64,000 nucleotides of DNA from Microbulbifer sp. VAAF005 (GCF_030012985.1 NZ_CP120233.1:5141001-5205000); one strand, 5' to 3'. Positions 1 through 8,239 are shown, numbered from the stretch's first letter. The notes: a model not told the origin generated them from the sequence alone. Program-made: numbers and translations.

Positions 1-704
1 GGTCCGTCCAGAGCTTCAGTTGTTTCTTGCCAGTTTTTTGTTGGCAAATCAATAAACCTTCGTCGGTGATATCCTGTCGCTTCAATGCGAGAACATCTTG
101 TTGGCGAGCGGCGCAAAGGTAGGCAATCTCCATTGCGGCCGCGTGGGCAGTGTGTCCCTTGGACTCTAACCATTTATAGAAAGCTAAATATTCTGAATCT
201 TCCACATAGCGCCCGGCCTGTTTCTCCTTGATTGGCTTGACCGCCCTGGCTGGGTCTTCAATTGATACGAACCCGCGAGCCTTTCCCCAGCGAAAAATAA
301 TACTGAGAAATGTGCGCTCTCTGTTTGCTGCGGTAGGGTATTGCTGCCCGCGTGCATCCATATACATTTGAATCACAGGTGATGTGATGGAGTCCGGCAC
401 TGCTTGACCAAAGACGGCCTCAATTTTCTTTGCGTATCGCAGATAATCTTTTTGCGTTTGAGGTTTTATCTCTTTTGTGTATTGGGGAGGCCAGGTATAG
501 CTCTATCAGGTCGGCGATAGTAAATGTTTTACCGTGTTGGCCGCTTTCCCACAATTCGTAGGCGGTCCATACTTCGGCGCGAGTAGCATCAGGGCCGCAC
601 AAGTACCAAGCCCCTTGCCCTCGTATTTTTACCCGATAGCCGCGTGGGTAAACCTCTACCCAGCGTGGCATCCAGGCGTTCTTGGGGTTTCTTGGTCTAG
701 CCAT
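1..704 (-). pseudogene. int: Prophage tyrosine integrase, frameshifted and cut by window edge
   Basis: Site-specific recombinase that would integrate and excise the prophage. The first ~75 codons from ATG 704 read MARPRNPKNAW... and match the N-terminus of the second integrase at 43,989-45,014. At the G4 run 484-487 (plus strand) one base is missing; shifting frame there restores an open frame to the window edge with PQYTKEIKPQTQKDY, RWGKARGFVSIEDP and the AARQQDVLAL box carrying the first catalytic Arg. The His and Tyr boxes lie outside the window. It overlaps the DUF4224 gene by 8 nt (ATGGCTAG) and points toward the presumed attL. The lesion may be genuine or a homopolymer error. Confidence 0.9.
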
Positions 705-942
705 TGATGGCGCTCATGTTTATGCCGGCGGGTATTTGAGGTGCCTGCCCGTTGGAGCTGGTGCTGTTTATCTGCATGAGTTTAGCCTGATTGACCATTT
801 CCCAAGTCAGGGCGGGAGAGTGGTCCCTCTTAAGCACGTAGGGGATGCGATTGCTATCGAGGACTTTCTTTTGCGCCTCAGCATTATCGGCACCAACACC
901 AGTTAGGCGGCCGATTTCACTTTTTGTGAGAAGTTTGCTCAT
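697..942 (-). CDS. DUF4224 family protein, excisionase-like
   Basis: 81-aa protein beginning MSKLLTKSEIGRLTG, with the DUF4224 pattern (LTxxEIxxLTG ... IPYVLKRDHSPALTW) found next to many phage integrases. Such proteins usually act as recombination directionality factors or regulators of int; that role is inferred from family and position. The start overlaps the previous stop (ATGA) and the end overlaps the integrase start, so the three genes are translationally coupled. A homologue sits upstream of the second integrase at 45,014-45,253. Confidence 0.8.
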   Translation of the reverse strand: MSKLLTKSEIGRLTGVGADNAEAQKKVLDSNRIPYVLKRDHSPALTWEMVNQAKLMQINSTSSNGQAPQIPAGINMSAING

Positions 943-1637
943 GCCGCCACCCCAGCCTGCTCTACCCGGCGGAACTCAATAACCCATACCCAGGGGTTTT
1001 GGTCCCAGCTGTCATTGCTATAGATAGACTCCCAAAGTCTGCGGAATGCAGGGCGCGGCTTTTCATACCAGCCACAAAATTGAGCTGCTGCGGATTCGGG
1101 GCCGTCCACACCCTCGGCTTTTGCATCCTCTTCGCTGATATCCTGAATACGCTCAACGCGAACGGTAGTTATTTCTAAAGTGATACGGCTGGCCCACCGG
1201 GGCATGTGGATTGAGGGTACATTTTTTCCCTCCTGGGCTGACTTAGGCATGGTCCAGCTTTCAGCGATACTTTCATTTTCGAAGTATGTGAAACTGTTAT
1301 CAGCTAAATACTCGACCCTCACACATCCGCAGTTGCAGGCGTCAATTGCGCACAAATCCGGCTTCCAGGTTTCGCGCACCCATAGGCGGTCACCGGGCTC
1401 ACCATAAGGGCAGTCAATGTCGACAAACCTGCTTTGCCAGGCACTGTTGATCTCCTGATATAAGGAGCGACCCGCAGGCAAACCACCAATTTGTTTGATG
1501 GCCTCTTCATCACTTGCGCCATTAAATGGCTGCGGTTTTATTAGCCTGCGCGTTTGGGTTTTGCGGCCTTCCAGAATTGCGCGGACCATATCCCCATTAA
1601 ATAAGATTGGTTTCTCTGCTATGGCCGGGTTAGTCAT
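939..1637 (-). CDS. ASCH/PUA-like phage protein
   Basis: About 232 aa. Conserved blocks are KPILFNGDMVRAILEGRKTQTRR near the N-terminus, CPYGEPGDRLWVRETW in the middle, MPRWASRITLEI and QDISEEDAKAEG, then a C-terminal WVWVIEFRRV strand. This pattern recurs in phage early regions and resembles ASCH/PUA-fold RNA-binding proteins; the fold assignment is from memory and the function unknown. The start is placed at the inner ATG 1637 because GGGAG lies 6 nt before it and because the ATG overlaps the preceding gene's stop (ATGACTAA). Confidence 0.65.
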   Translation of the reverse strand: MTNPAIAEKPILFNGDMVRAILEGRKTQTRRLIKPQPFNGASDEEAIKQIGGLPAGRSLYQEINSAWQSRFVDIDCPYGEPGDRLWVRETWKPDLCAIDACNCGCVRVEYLADNSFTYFENESIAESWTMPKSAQEGKNVPSIHMPRWASRITLEITTVRVERIQDISEEDAKAEGVDGPESAAAQFCGWYEKPRPAFRRLWESIYSNDSWDQNPWVWVIEFRRVEQAGVAA

Positions 1638-2034
1638 TGGAGGCTCCCACAACTTTAAGGTTATTAGGTAGGCACTTCAGTGCATCCTCACATGCCTCTT
1701 CTGCTGTAAGGCCTTGCCCTTGAGCAAGAGAATCCTTGCACCTCGTGTCTTCTTTTAGCCATGCCATCCAATCGGTTCTTATGGTTCTGGCAATTTCCAC
1801 GTATAAGAACGGGTAGTGGTTTTCCAGCTCAACAGCTTTATTTATAAATTCCGCCACATTGTTGCCTGGGTTAGATTGTGTAGAATCAATAACCCCCTGA
1901 AACTGCGAAAACATCCAGTGCAAGAATTCATTGAATTCTGGGTCGTAGAAAGTAAACCCTTCGCTGGTGCCAGCTATCTCTTTAGCCTTTTCTCTCCATT
2001 GCTCCAGGAGGTCTTTATATATTGGGTGTGCCAT
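1630..2034 (-). CDS. Hypothetical phage protein
   Basis: 134-aa soluble protein starting MAHPIYKDLLEQW, acidic, with Trp-rich segments (HWMFSQF, DWMAWLKED) and a C-terminal TAEEACEDALKCLP helix. The start at 2034 is preceded by GAGGGA; an upstream in-frame ATG at 2076 lacks a ribosome-binding site. It overlaps the ASCH-like gene by 8 nt. I do not recognise the family. Confidence 0.6.
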   Translation of the reverse strand: MAHPIYKDLLEQWREKAKEIAGTSEGFTFYDPEFNEFLHWMFSQFQGVIDSTQSNPGNNVAEFINKAVELENHYPFLYVEIARTIRTDWMAWLKEDTRCKDSLAQGQGLTAEEACEDALKCLPNNLKVVGASND

Positions 2035-2130
2035 TGCATATCCCTCGCTATTGTCTTTCACCCACAAAGCCCGCACTGGGCGGGCAGGGGGAGTTATTTG
2101 GAGCTTGCAAATTTGTTGGTTCGCTCACTC

Positions 2131-2192
2131 AATTCAACTCTAGGGGCGTTACCCCTTCGTTATCATTTTCTTACCCTCGGTTGAGTTGAATT
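2131..2192. repeat. Inverted repeat with inner hairpin in gene gap
   Basis: Perfect 10-bp arms AATTCAACTC (2131-2140) and GAGTTGAATT (2183-2192) enclose a smaller GGGGCGTTACCCC hairpin. It sits in the 200-bp gap between two leftward genes (2035-2237). No U-tract follows, so it may be a processing or regulatory structure rather than a terminator. Confidence 0.45.
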
Positions 2193-2237
2193 ATTGATTG
2201 GTTAAATGGGCTAGGCCCTGCACCTACCCAGCCCCAA

Positions 2238-2492
2238 TTAAGGGGCTAATAGTGGTCTTCCTCTTGGTTTTATCTTTGGTGCCGGTGGCAATTCATGGTC
2301 AGATAAAACACAAGCTCCTGCCGCCTCCCGCTCCCTTACCCAGTCCCAGGCGCTGAACGGATTGAGTGAGATTAAATTACCCTCTGAGTCAAATGCCGCT
2401 GGCCTTTCACCCTGCTTGGTTTGAATCTTCTTAACGGTTCCACCTACACGGTAGACTCGCTGCTTTAAGGTTAATCTTTCCAGGTTAGGCAT
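2238..2492 (-). CDS. Hypothetical phage protein (84 aa)
   Basis: Small basic protein (MPNLERLTLKQRVYRVGG...) ending in a Pro/Lys-rich tail PPAPKIKPRGRPLLAP that looks unstructured. It overlaps the upstream gene by 8 nt (ATGCCTAA), so the two are coupled. No family recognised; early-region accessory role by position only. Confidence 0.55.
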   Translation of the reverse strand: MPNLERLTLKQRVYRVGGTVKKIQTKQGERPAAFDSEGNLISLNPFSAWDWVREREAAGACVLSDHELPPAPKIKPRGRPLLAP

Positions 2493-2760
2493 AAGGTTTC
2501 TCTACGCCGCAAACGGATAAATAGAAACACCCTCTACATGCAGTACATCGGGGGGTAATTTCTTTTGCAGATGCGGCCCCTTTTTTCTGTCTACGCAATT
2601 CAGCAACTATTGCGCGCTGAACCATTTTGAATTTATCTGTATCAACTGCCACGCCTGTGGGTTTTTTGTTCTTTATCCTTTCGAATGCGGAAACAAACTT
2701 TTTAACCTCTGCTATTACTGCTGATGCTTGCTTATTTAGAGGAAACTTTGAAATTTCCAT
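2485..2760 (-). CDS. Small cysteine-containing phage protein
   Basis: 91 aa. A lysine-rich helical N-terminus (MEISKFPLNKQASAVIAEVKKF) is followed by CTACRGCFYLSVCG, four Cys that could bind a metal. It sits between SSB and a small coupled gene in the leftward early operon. Function unknown. Confidence 0.55.
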   Translation of the reverse strand: MEISKFPLNKQASAVIAEVKKFVSAFERIKNKKPTGVAVDTDKFKMVQRAIVAELRRQKKGAASAKEITPRCTACRGCFYLSVCGVEKPYA

Positions 2761-2813
2761 TTGAACCCCCTTGGGGGCCCTGAACTAGCGGCCCAGGTTA
2801 ATGTTTGTTAGAG

Positions 2814-3329
2814 CTAGAAGGGAATATCGTCATCAAATCCACCTTGGTTAAAATCATTCCTACCACCCATTGATTGCGGTGCTGCCTGATTCTGCTGATA
2901 CCCCTGACCTTGGGCTGGTCTTTGCTGCTGATTCTGCGGAGCCATAGGGGAGGGCTGTTGGAATCCCTGCCCCTGCTGCGCACCATTTTGTTGACCATCA
3001 AGCATCTGCATTTCAGCTGCGACAATTTCTGTAGTGAAGCGGTCCTGACCGCTGTTTTTGTCTTGCCACTTCCGAGTGCGTAGTGAGCCTTCAACATAAA
3101 TCTTCGCCCCTTTGCGGAGGTATTCTCCGGCTATTTCTGCAAGGCGGTTGAAAAAGACTACGCCGATATACTCGACCTTACCAACAACTTGGCCGGTCTG
3201 CTTATCCTTGTAGTTATTATTCATTGCAAGCCGAACATTAGTAACAGCATTTCCGTTCGGCATGTAACGCACCTCAGGGTCTGCGCATAAATTTCCAATA
3301 CTGATAGTTTTGTTGATTCCTCTGCTCAT
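2814..3329 (-). CDS. ssb: Single-stranded DNA-binding protein
   Basis: 171-aa SSB. Residues ~1-105 form the OB fold ([57 protein letters not shown]), followed by a Gln/Gly-rich linker and the canonical acidic tip DDDIPF that recruits replication and repair partners. Start chosen at MSRG because its ATG overlaps the HNH gene stop (ATGA) and because an upstream in-frame ATG at 3344 lies inside that gene. Supports phage replication and recombination with the putative annealing protein at 4678-5418. Confidence 0.95.
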   Translation of the reverse strand: MSRGINKTISIGNLCADPEVRYMPNGNAVTNVRLAMNNNYKDKQTGQVVGKVEYIGVVFFNRLAEIAGEYLRKGAKIYVEGSLRTRKWQDKNSGQDRFTTEIVAAEMQMLDGQQNGAQQGQGFQQPSPMAPQNQQQRPAQGQGYQQNQAAPQSMGGRNDFNQGGFDDDIPF

Positions 3330-3730
3330 ACCACATGCCTCCAAGTTTCGCCGCTAATTGCCTTTCCAAGAGTTTGCGGTTGAACATTTAAATTCTTGGC
3401 AATGTCTTTCACTTTCATGCCTCGCTTTCTTAGATTTCTCGCCTCTCGGACAGTATTTTCAGTTAAAACTGAGTTGTAACGGTCTTCCCCTCGCTGTAAT
3501 CGATTCTTAACTTTTGCGTCAACCATGTTGTCCTTCCTGGTCCCAAGGAACATATGTCGAGGATTGACGCATTTACGGTTGTCGCAGGTATGGCAAACAT
3601 CAAGGCCGGTCGGAATAGGCCCGTTAAATGCCATCCATACAAATCGGTGAGCGTATTGGGTTTTGCGCTTGTGAGTTAATCGACCGTACCCGTTTGCGTG
3701 TAGATGTCCGTCCCATTCCCAGCAGGCCAT
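3326..3730 (-). CDS. HNH homing-type endonuclease
   Basis: 134 aa. Residues ~1-75 hold an HNH_3 core: [29 protein letters not shown], then [20 protein letters not shown] with the metal-binding and catalytic His/Asn set. The C-terminus ([22 protein letters not shown]) is a helix-turn-helix for DNA recognition. This is the layout of free-standing phage homing endonucleases. It lies directly upstream of ssb with an ATGA overlap. The first residues start abruptly at the Trp motif, so the N-terminus may be slightly short. Confidence 0.88.
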   Translation of the reverse strand: MACWEWDGHLHANGYGRLTHKRKTQYAHRFVWMAFNGPIPTGLDVCHTCDNRKCVNPRHMFLGTRKDNMVDAKVKNRLQRGEDRYNSVLTENTVREARNLRKRGMKVKDIAKNLNVQPQTLGKAISGETWRHVV

Positions 3731-3749
3731 AAATGCTTTCCTCTTATGA

Positions 3750-3968
3750 CTATTTGCCTTCCTTCAGCTCACCATCAACGATGACATAGACGATGTACTT
3801 ATCGGTTGCTTTGTCGAAAATCTGGACCCAATTGACAAAGGTTTCGGTTTTGGCAATTTCTTTTGCCCTTTTAAGAGCGGCCTCTTCAGTGGGGTGTGAC
3901 TCCTTAAAATCCTTAGCCCCACCCATTAACAGGTTGTAAGTACCGTAAAATATGGCGAATCTATTCAC
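3750..3968 (-). CDS. Small protein of a three-copy GTYNLLMGG family
   Basis: 72 aa from a GTG start ([21 protein letters not shown]). The same family appears at 45,331 and 59,624, sharing GTYNLxMGGxKxFK and W(A/V)QIFDKxTDK. The start overlaps the zinc-ribbon gene stop by 8 nt (GTGAATAG). No known function; its recurrence beside integrase modules suggests it belongs to this type of mobile element. Confidence 0.6.
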   Translation of the reverse strand: MNRFAIFYGTYNLLMGGAKDFKESHPTEEAALKRAKEIAKTETFVNWVQIFDKATDKYIVYVIVDGELKEGK

Positions 3969-4125
3969 TGACTCTCCCCCTAATTTCTATTTCGGCGACC
4001 CAGCCAGCAATAAACACTGCACCACAATTGCGACACTCAATTTCATCATCGTCACTAGAGTTATCGGGAAGCTCGCCGACATCTAAGTCTCTTTCTGTTC
4101 CGCAATCTTCACATTCAAAAATCAC
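3961..4125 (-). CDS. Small zinc-ribbon protein
   Basis: 54 aa, GTG start preceded by AGGGAG. Sequence begins MIFECEDCGTERDLD and has a second knuckle ECRNCGAVF, giving CxxC-x(n)-CxxC typical of a zinc ribbon. The acidic middle separates the knuckles. It is coupled to the 72-aa gene at 3750-3968 by an 8-nt overlap. Nucleic-acid or protein binding is likely; specific role unknown. Confidence 0.65.
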   Translation of the reverse strand: MIFECEDCGTERDLDVGELPDNSSDDDEIECRNCGAVFIAGWVAEIEIRGRVSE

Positions 4126-4177
4126 GATAATTTCTCCCTAAAAATGCGCCCCGTACCAGCGGCGCAAGCCTCACGCG

Positions 4178-4678
4178 CTAACGTATCTGTAGAGCAGGTT
4201 TAGCTTCAGCTAATCGAGCCCCAGGAATTTCTTGACCTTCTTTAAGGGCGGACAAAATGGCTTTTTTGTCGGGTGTGAATGTATTTTTCACAGTGACGAA
4301 TTCGCCGGGAAGGGCATCCTCATTTTCAATCTCAACCTTGGCTGCTGCCTTCCTGAGAGAGATTGTGAAGACCGGACACTCAATCTTCTTGATGCCGCAC
4401 TCTTGCATATTTGAGCGGAGATATTCAGTGATTGAATTACGACGGTTTTGCAGGGCTTTCTTCTTGGCTTGCAACCGCTTAATTTCATCATCAAGCCCCT
4501 TTTCAAAGGGGGTGAAGTTCATGAGAAGATTGCCTATCTGAACAGCCTTCTCATTGAATTCAAGTTGGATACCTTCCAGCGTGTCAGCAATATCTGCTGG
4601 GGTTAAATCGTTATCTTCGGCCAGTTGCTTCAGGTCGCGGGCTTGGTCGGTAATTTCATACAGTTTTAAGGCGGTCAT
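4178..4678 (-). CDS. Siphovirus Gp157-family protein
   Basis: 166 aa matching the Gp157 layout: an N-terminal helical region (LYEITDQARDLKQLAED), a long coiled coil (FEKGLDDEIKRLQAKKKALQNRRNSI), then a compact C-terminal part (IKKIECPVFTISLRKAAAKVEI ... LPGEFV). Gp157 has been linked to phage resistance in Streptococcus phages; the molecular role is not established. It is coupled to the recombinase-like gene at 4678. Confidence 0.85.
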   Translation of the reverse strand: MTALKLYEITDQARDLKQLAEDNDLTPADIADTLEGIQLEFNEKAVQIGNLLMNFTPFEKGLDDEIKRLQAKKKALQNRRNSITEYLRSNMQECGIKKIECPVFTISLRKAAAKVEIENEDALPGEFVTVKNTFTPDKKAILSALKEGQEIPGARLAEAKPALQIR

Positions 4679-5418
4679 TATGCAGCTCCTTGGAGTTGTT
4701 CCTTTTGTGCTTCGTAGGTTTGGGTTAGGACGGTAATTCCTTTATTGGCAACGTCAGTTAGGTGCGGCATATTTCTTTGCCGCTCAAGATGCTTGATTGA
4801 GGTTTTGAATATCCCGGCGGCTTCATGCAGGCGGCGGGAACTTTTCAATGTTTTCAGGTGTTTCTGTACGTACTCAGTAAGCTCTTTGGTTTGTTTGTCT
4901 CGGGCGGAGTCTTTGTCTTCCGCTTTGTCGATCTGGCTTTCCAACTGGCGCTCTTGACGGTATTCGGGGTCATCCCATTCACCGCTATAAATATCTGCGG
5001 AGAATCCGAGGAAGGAAAAGCACTTTTTTAAAGCGTCAGAAAGTGATTTCTTGGCCGCCTCTTTATCTTCGACAAAATACTTATTTTTATGTGACCAATA
5101 GATGCGGGGTGTGTGGCCATAGTTCTCCACGTGGCCGCGCTCTCCGTCAATTTTGTACCAGAGGCGCAGCCTGATTGTGTGGGTGAGGTTACGACCAATT
5201 TCCTGGCCTTCAAGAATTACTGGCGCGCCCTGGTCGTCACGCTCCTCGATAATTTCATAACCCCAGCCGATACCGATTGGCCCCCATATTTCAGTAGCTT
5301 TCTCAACCATGGCGATATGGTTGATGCTGGCAGTTTTACGGCCTTCAACTGTTGACTCTTTTACAAAGCGAGCGTCAGTTTTCTTTACCCGCTGCCAGAT
5401 GCTTAGATTCTCAGACAT
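4678..5418 (-). CDS. Putative single-strand annealing recombinase (Rad52/Sak- or ERF-like)
   Basis: 246 aa. The N-terminal ~160 residues carry VEKATEIWGPIGIGWGYEI, a strand-rich LTHTIRLRLWYKIDG, and DALKKCFSFLGFSADIYSGEWDD, an arrangement seen in phage Rad52-like annealing proteins; the C-terminal ~90 residues are charged and helical. It neighbours SSB, Gp157 and other early genes, which fits homologous recombination of phage DNA. The exact superfamily needs a profile search; ERF is the main alternative. Confidence 0.6.
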   Translation of the reverse strand: MSENLSIWQRVKKTDARFVKESTVEGRKTASINHIAMVEKATEIWGPIGIGWGYEIIEERDDQGAPVILEGQEIGRNLTHTIRLRLWYKIDGERGHVENYGHTPRIYWSHKNKYFVEDKEAAKKSLSDALKKCFSFLGFSADIYSGEWDDPEYRQERQLESQIDKAEDKDSARDKQTKELTEYVQKHLKTLKSSRRLHEAAGIFKTSIKHLERQRNMPHLTDVANKGITVLTQTYEAQKEQLQGAA

Positions 5419-5453
5419 TTTGCTTACTCCCGTTATTAGGGGGATGCCAGCGC

Positions 5454-6599
5454 TTAAGCCGGCTCCACTTCCTCTGTAGGCTCCTCACAAACAAACTCAC
5501 CGCTTTCGTTTAGCGAATACCACTTGTTTGGTTCTACCTCTCCTTGACCCGCAACTGCTGCCCGGATATGAATTAGCTCTCCTTCGTTATTTCGATAACA
5601 AAGGACAATGGCGCTACCTTCAGATGCACGAGCTTTACTTGCAGCGCCTGCTGCAATTGCAACTGCGTGCTGCCCTTCAACTTCGGCTGCGCTCCGGTTT
5701 CCGGTGTTAGTGGCTGCGCTCTGGTTTCCGGTGTTAGTGGCTGCGCTCCAGTCTCCGGTGTTAGTGGCTGCGCTCTGGTTTCCGGTGTTAGTGGCTGCGC
5801 TCCAGTCTCCGGTGTTAGTGGCTGCGCTCCAGTCTCCGGTGTTAGTGGCTGCGCTCTGGTCTCCGGTGTTAGTGGCTGCGCTCCGGTTTCCGGTGTTAGT
5901 GGCTGCGCTCTGGTTTCCGGTGTTAGTGGCTGCGCTCCAGTCTCCGGTGTTAGTGGCTGCGCTCCGGTTTCCGGTGTTAGTGGCTGCGCTCTGGTTTCCG
6001 GTGTTAGTGGCTGCGCTCCAGTCTCCGGTGTTAGTGGCTGCGCTCTGGTTTCCGGTGTTAGTGGCTGCGCTCCAGTCTCCGGTGTTAGTGGCTGCGCTCT
6101 GGTCTCCGGTGTTAGTGGCTGCGCTCTGGTTTCCGGTGTTAGTGGCTGCGCTCTGGTCTCCGGTGTTAGTGGCTGCGCTCTGGTCTCCGGTGTTAGTGGC
6201 TGCGCTCTGGTTTCCGGTGTTAGTGGCTGCGCTCTGGTTTCCGGTGTTAGTGGCTGTTTCACCATCTTTTTCGGCCCGAGAAATAATCCAATCGACAGCG
6301 CTTTGTATTAGTTGAGGTAGCTTTATTTCAGCTTTAACTGTGAGTGATGCCGCTGCAATTTTTGAGTCATCGCCCCTGCGCGCAATCTGGCCTGATGCTT
6401 CCACTACAGCGAACCTGGATTCAACTGGTGAGTAATAATTGAATACATCTAGCGGAAATTCGCAGGCATGAAGACCGCTTCGGCACGCCTTAACCTCACC
6501 TTCATGGATATGAGTTTTACCAACCTCATACTGATAACCACGGCACTGCAGGTCTTTATCAAAACCTTTATAGGCAATTATTTTTTCTTCGTTTTCCAT
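5454..6599 (-). CDS. DUF7666-like protein with 21 nonapeptide repeats
   Basis: 381 aa. Residues 1-115 resemble a phage domain (IIAYKGFDKDLQCRGYQYEVG ... GLHACEFPLDVFNYY). Residues 118-306 are 21 exact-length copies of NTG(N/D)(Q/W/R)SAAT; a short C-terminal domain (AVAIAAGAASKARASEGSAIVL) follows. Repeats of this kind may fold as a solenoid. Start is placed at ATG 6599 (AGGTG just upstream) rather than 6656. Function unknown. The other reading frames across the array are also open, which follows from the 27-bp period. Confidence 0.75.
   Translation of the reverse strand: MENEEKIIAYKGFDKDLQCRGYQYEVGKTHIHEGEVKACRSGLHACEFPLDVFNYYSPVESRFAVVEASGQIARRGDDSKIAAASLTVKAEIKLPQLIQSAVDWIISRAEKDGETATNTGNQSAATNTGNQSAATNTGDQSAATNTGDQSAATNTGNQSAATNTGDQSAATNTGDWSAATNTGNQSAATNTGDWSAATNTGNQSAATNTGNRSAATNTGDWSAATNTGNQSAATNTGNRSAATNTGDQSAATNTGDWSAATNTGDWSAATNTGNQSAATNTGDWSAATNTGNQSAATNTGNRSAAEVEGQHAVAIAAGAASKARASEGSAIVLCYRNNEGELIHIRAAVAGQGEVEPNKWYSLNESGEFVCEEPTEEVEPA
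5682..6248 (-). repeat. Array of 21 contiguous 27-bp repeats
   Basis: In-frame tandem repeat inside the DUF7666-like gene. Variation is almost confined to two adjacent codons: Asn/Asp, then Gln/Trp/Arg. The remaining seven codons are nearly invariant at DNA level. Such arrays expand and contract by slippage or recombination without shifting frame. Confidence 0.95.
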
Positions 6600-6633
6600 G
6601 GGTTCACCTGTTTGGGTAGAGGTAAGGCTTGGT

Positions 6634-7023
6634 TTATTTGATGTATGCGTACTCAATTGCTAGAGGTTCCAGCTCTTCTCGGAATTCTTTTGCAATCTGC
6701 TTAGCGCACTTATCGGCAAAATCAGAGCTGAGCTTTCCTGCTTCGCATTGGTCTTTTTTGCTGAGGGCTAGAAATTCACCAAGGGTGTCTTCGTTGATTT
6801 CTTTAACCTCTTCCATCGCGACTTCGAGAAAGCGCTCGTAGTAGCCAGCCTCAAGCCTGCCGAGGCGGTGACTACCGAGAAAGATTCGATTGATGAAGTA
6901 ATCGGCGATGCCGGCCAGAATCCTTTCTGCTTCGTTTGAGGTTTCGTCCGGCAGAGAGTCTTGGTGATTCTCGTAGGCGTTTAGAGAGTCTTCGGCGGGG
7001 GCGGTTGAGCTGATTCCTAACAT
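6634..7023 (-). CDS. Hypothetical early phage protein
   Basis: 129-aa acidic, helical protein starting MLGISSTAPAEDSLNAYEN; the middle is rich in Glu/Ala (GRLEAGYYERFLEVAMEEVKEI). The start at 7023 follows CAGGGAGAACC; the in-frame ATG at 7062 has no such site. It is the first gene after the HTH regulator in the leftward transcript. Family not recognised. Confidence 0.6.
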   Translation of the reverse strand: MLGISSTAPAEDSLNAYENHQDSLPDETSNEAERILAGIADYFINRIFLGSHRLGRLEAGYYERFLEVAMEEVKEINEDTLGEFLALSKKDQCEAGKLSSDFADKCAKQIAKEFREELEPLAIEYAYIK

Positions 7024-7090
7024 GGGGGTTCTCCCTGAGCTGTTAGAAATCAGGTTAAGCAATATGACTAACTTTGTAAAGTCAAAAAGA

Positions 7091-7402
7091 TTAACTTTTG
7101 TTGATTTTGGCGCTAATTAGTTTACCTATCTCGTCAAGAAGGTCATTTATCTCGCTATCTGTCAGTGGTTTTTGTGGTGAGCTGCGCCCAAGAAGCGAGT
7201 CAGCATCAATTTCGAGAGCTTGGCAGAGGGTGTTCAATTGCGAAAAAGAGAGGCCGCGTTTTTTTCCTGCATAAAGTCTGGCAACGAAATCACGAGAGAC
7301 CCCGAGATGAGCTGCAACGTCACTCTGGGTGAGGTTGAGAGTGCGGGCTCGCGCCCTTATTCGGGCACCAACTAATTTAGATAGGTTGTGCGAATATGGC
7401 AC
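7091..7402 (-). CDS. XRE-family HTH regulator
   Basis: 103 aa with a single N-terminal HTH: LVGARIRARARTLNLTQSDVAAHLGVSRDFVARLYAGK, then a dimerisation-like tail LTDSEINDLLDEIGKL. Cro/C1-type DNA-binding protein with no peptidase domain. It faces left and lies downstream of the second repressor-like gene, so it could be transcribed with it or from the AT-rich region 7403-7500. Confidence 0.85.
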   Translation of the reverse strand: MPYSHNLSKLVGARIRARARTLNLTQSDVAAHLGVSRDFVARLYAGKKRGLSFSQLNTLCQALEIDADSLLGRSSPQKPLTDSEINDLLDEIGKLISAKINKS

Positions 7403-7403
7403 T

Positions 7404-7490
7404 TTGTAGTGTATCTAATACAAGTTAAATTAATTGTAGTGTCTTTGCTATCTGCAACAGAGTGAAAAACTGATACGTTTTTAGTGTCTA
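7404..7490. promoter_or_regulatory. Candidate operator cluster upstream of HTH gene
   Basis: Three related direct elements TTGTAGTGTATCT (7404), TTGTAGTGTCTTT (7434) and TTTTAGTGTCTA (7479) lie just before the HTH start. The first also forms TTGTA-N10-TACAA. Repeated half-sites beside an XRE gene suggest autoregulatory operators. Assignment by pattern only. Confidence 0.4.
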
Positions 7491-7597
7491 TCTTTGAGGT
7501 TTAAGTTCAGGTCGATAACAAAAAGAAAAAAATCCTAAAAGTTAACCTCTTAGGGAGAAAAAGTTTCAGCATTGGATGCGCTAAAGAGGGAAGCAGG

Positions 7598-7681
7598 ATG
7601 CAGTTGATAGCAGCCCAGTCAGACATGGAAGTACGAGACGAAAAAGTATTGGCGGCCCTCAGGGGGCGCTCTCCGCAATGA
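7598..7681 (+). CDS. 27-aa ORF in immunity region
   Basis: MQLIAAQSDMEVRDEKVLAALRGRSPQ without its last seven residues is a plausible small helical peptide; GAGGG precedes it. Its stop overlaps the start of the Cys-rich ORF (ATGA), the coupling used throughout this phage. It is on the plus strand between two minus-strand regulators, which is unusual, so it is a candidate only. Confidence 0.35.
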   Translation: MQLIAAQSDMEVRDEKVLAALRGRSPQ

Positions 7682-7794
7682 ATTCATGTTGCGGAGGTTG
7701 CAGCAGGCTTCTTGAGTGTAAGCGGGCAGGTATTTACCGAGAGTGCGAGGATTATACTCCTCAGGTTAGGACTCTTTCGGTAGTAAAAGCCTGA
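7678..7794 (+). CDS. 38-aa Cys-rich peptide antisense to repressor 3' end
   Basis: MNSCCGGCSRLLECKRAGIY opens a 38-residue ORF with five Cys (CCGGC...C...C) resembling the small zinc-binding peptides of phage regulatory regions; compare PCDACKQRERC at 13,650. It begins at the ATGA junction with the 27-aa ORF and its last 29 bases overlap the 3' end of the repressor-like gene. The 363-bp gap 7403-7765 otherwise holds only the operator-like repeats. Confidence 0.45.
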   Translation: MNSCCGGCSRLLECKRAGIYRECEDYTPQVRTLSVVKA

Positions 7795-8239
7795 GCGCGT
7801 AACTCGGGTCTACAAGGGTGGTGCCGCCTGTAGATTCGGTGTAGGCGTATACCGCAGCCGCAGTTTTGGCTAGCAGCTCCATACGCTCTGTATCGCTGAG
7901 GTTTAGGGACAACAGCTTCATTTCCTTTTGGCTCCGGATTAGAGCGTCAACAAGCAGTTCAACATTAACACCGCTTGGTGTGCGAGCAGTTTCGGGCTGT
8001 TCGCCACCATGCAGGGTGTCCAGCCAGCCATGGTGATATCCTCCAGCATCCTCAATTCTTCGAGCTGTTGAGTCTCCAATATTGCGGCGAGGGTTCTTGC
8101 CGATTATCTGTGATATCCCCGAGTTTGGCATATCCAGTTTGCGGGCGAGCTCAGCAGGACCGCCAACCTCTTTGGCGATGCGCCGGGCATTCTCCCGTCT
8201 TATTGTCTTTATATCCATGTGGCCTATGGGTGTATTCAT
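7766..8239 (-). CDS. CI-like repressor without peptidase domain
   Basis: 157 aa. An N-terminal HTH (NARRIAKEVGGPAELARKLDMPNSGISQIIGK ... RRIEDAGGYHHGWLD) is followed by a ~80-aa helical segment (LLVDALIRSQKEMKLLSLNLSD). It is divergent from the Cro-like gene at 8371, the usual position of the lysogeny repressor. There is no S24/LexA-type autoprotease, so RecA-stimulated self-cleavage is not expected. Start 8239 or the inner Met at 8218. Confidence 0.8.
   Translation of the reverse strand: MNTPIGHMDIKTIRRENARRIAKEVGGPAELARKLDMPNSGISQIIGKNPRRNIGDSTARRIEDAGGYHHGWLDTLHGGEQPETARTPSGVNVELLVDALIRSQKEMKLLSLNLSDTERMELLAKTAAAVYAYTESTGGTTLVDPSYALRLLLPKES

Noticed and set aside
5682..6248. CRISPR array
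   Set aside because: Units are contiguous, in frame and lack unique spacers; no cas genes in the window.
5608..6315. Long plus-strand ORFs opposite the nonapeptide array
   Set aside because: The 27-bp period keeps every frame open; these ORFs have no RBS or non-repeat domain and are shadows of the minus-strand gene.
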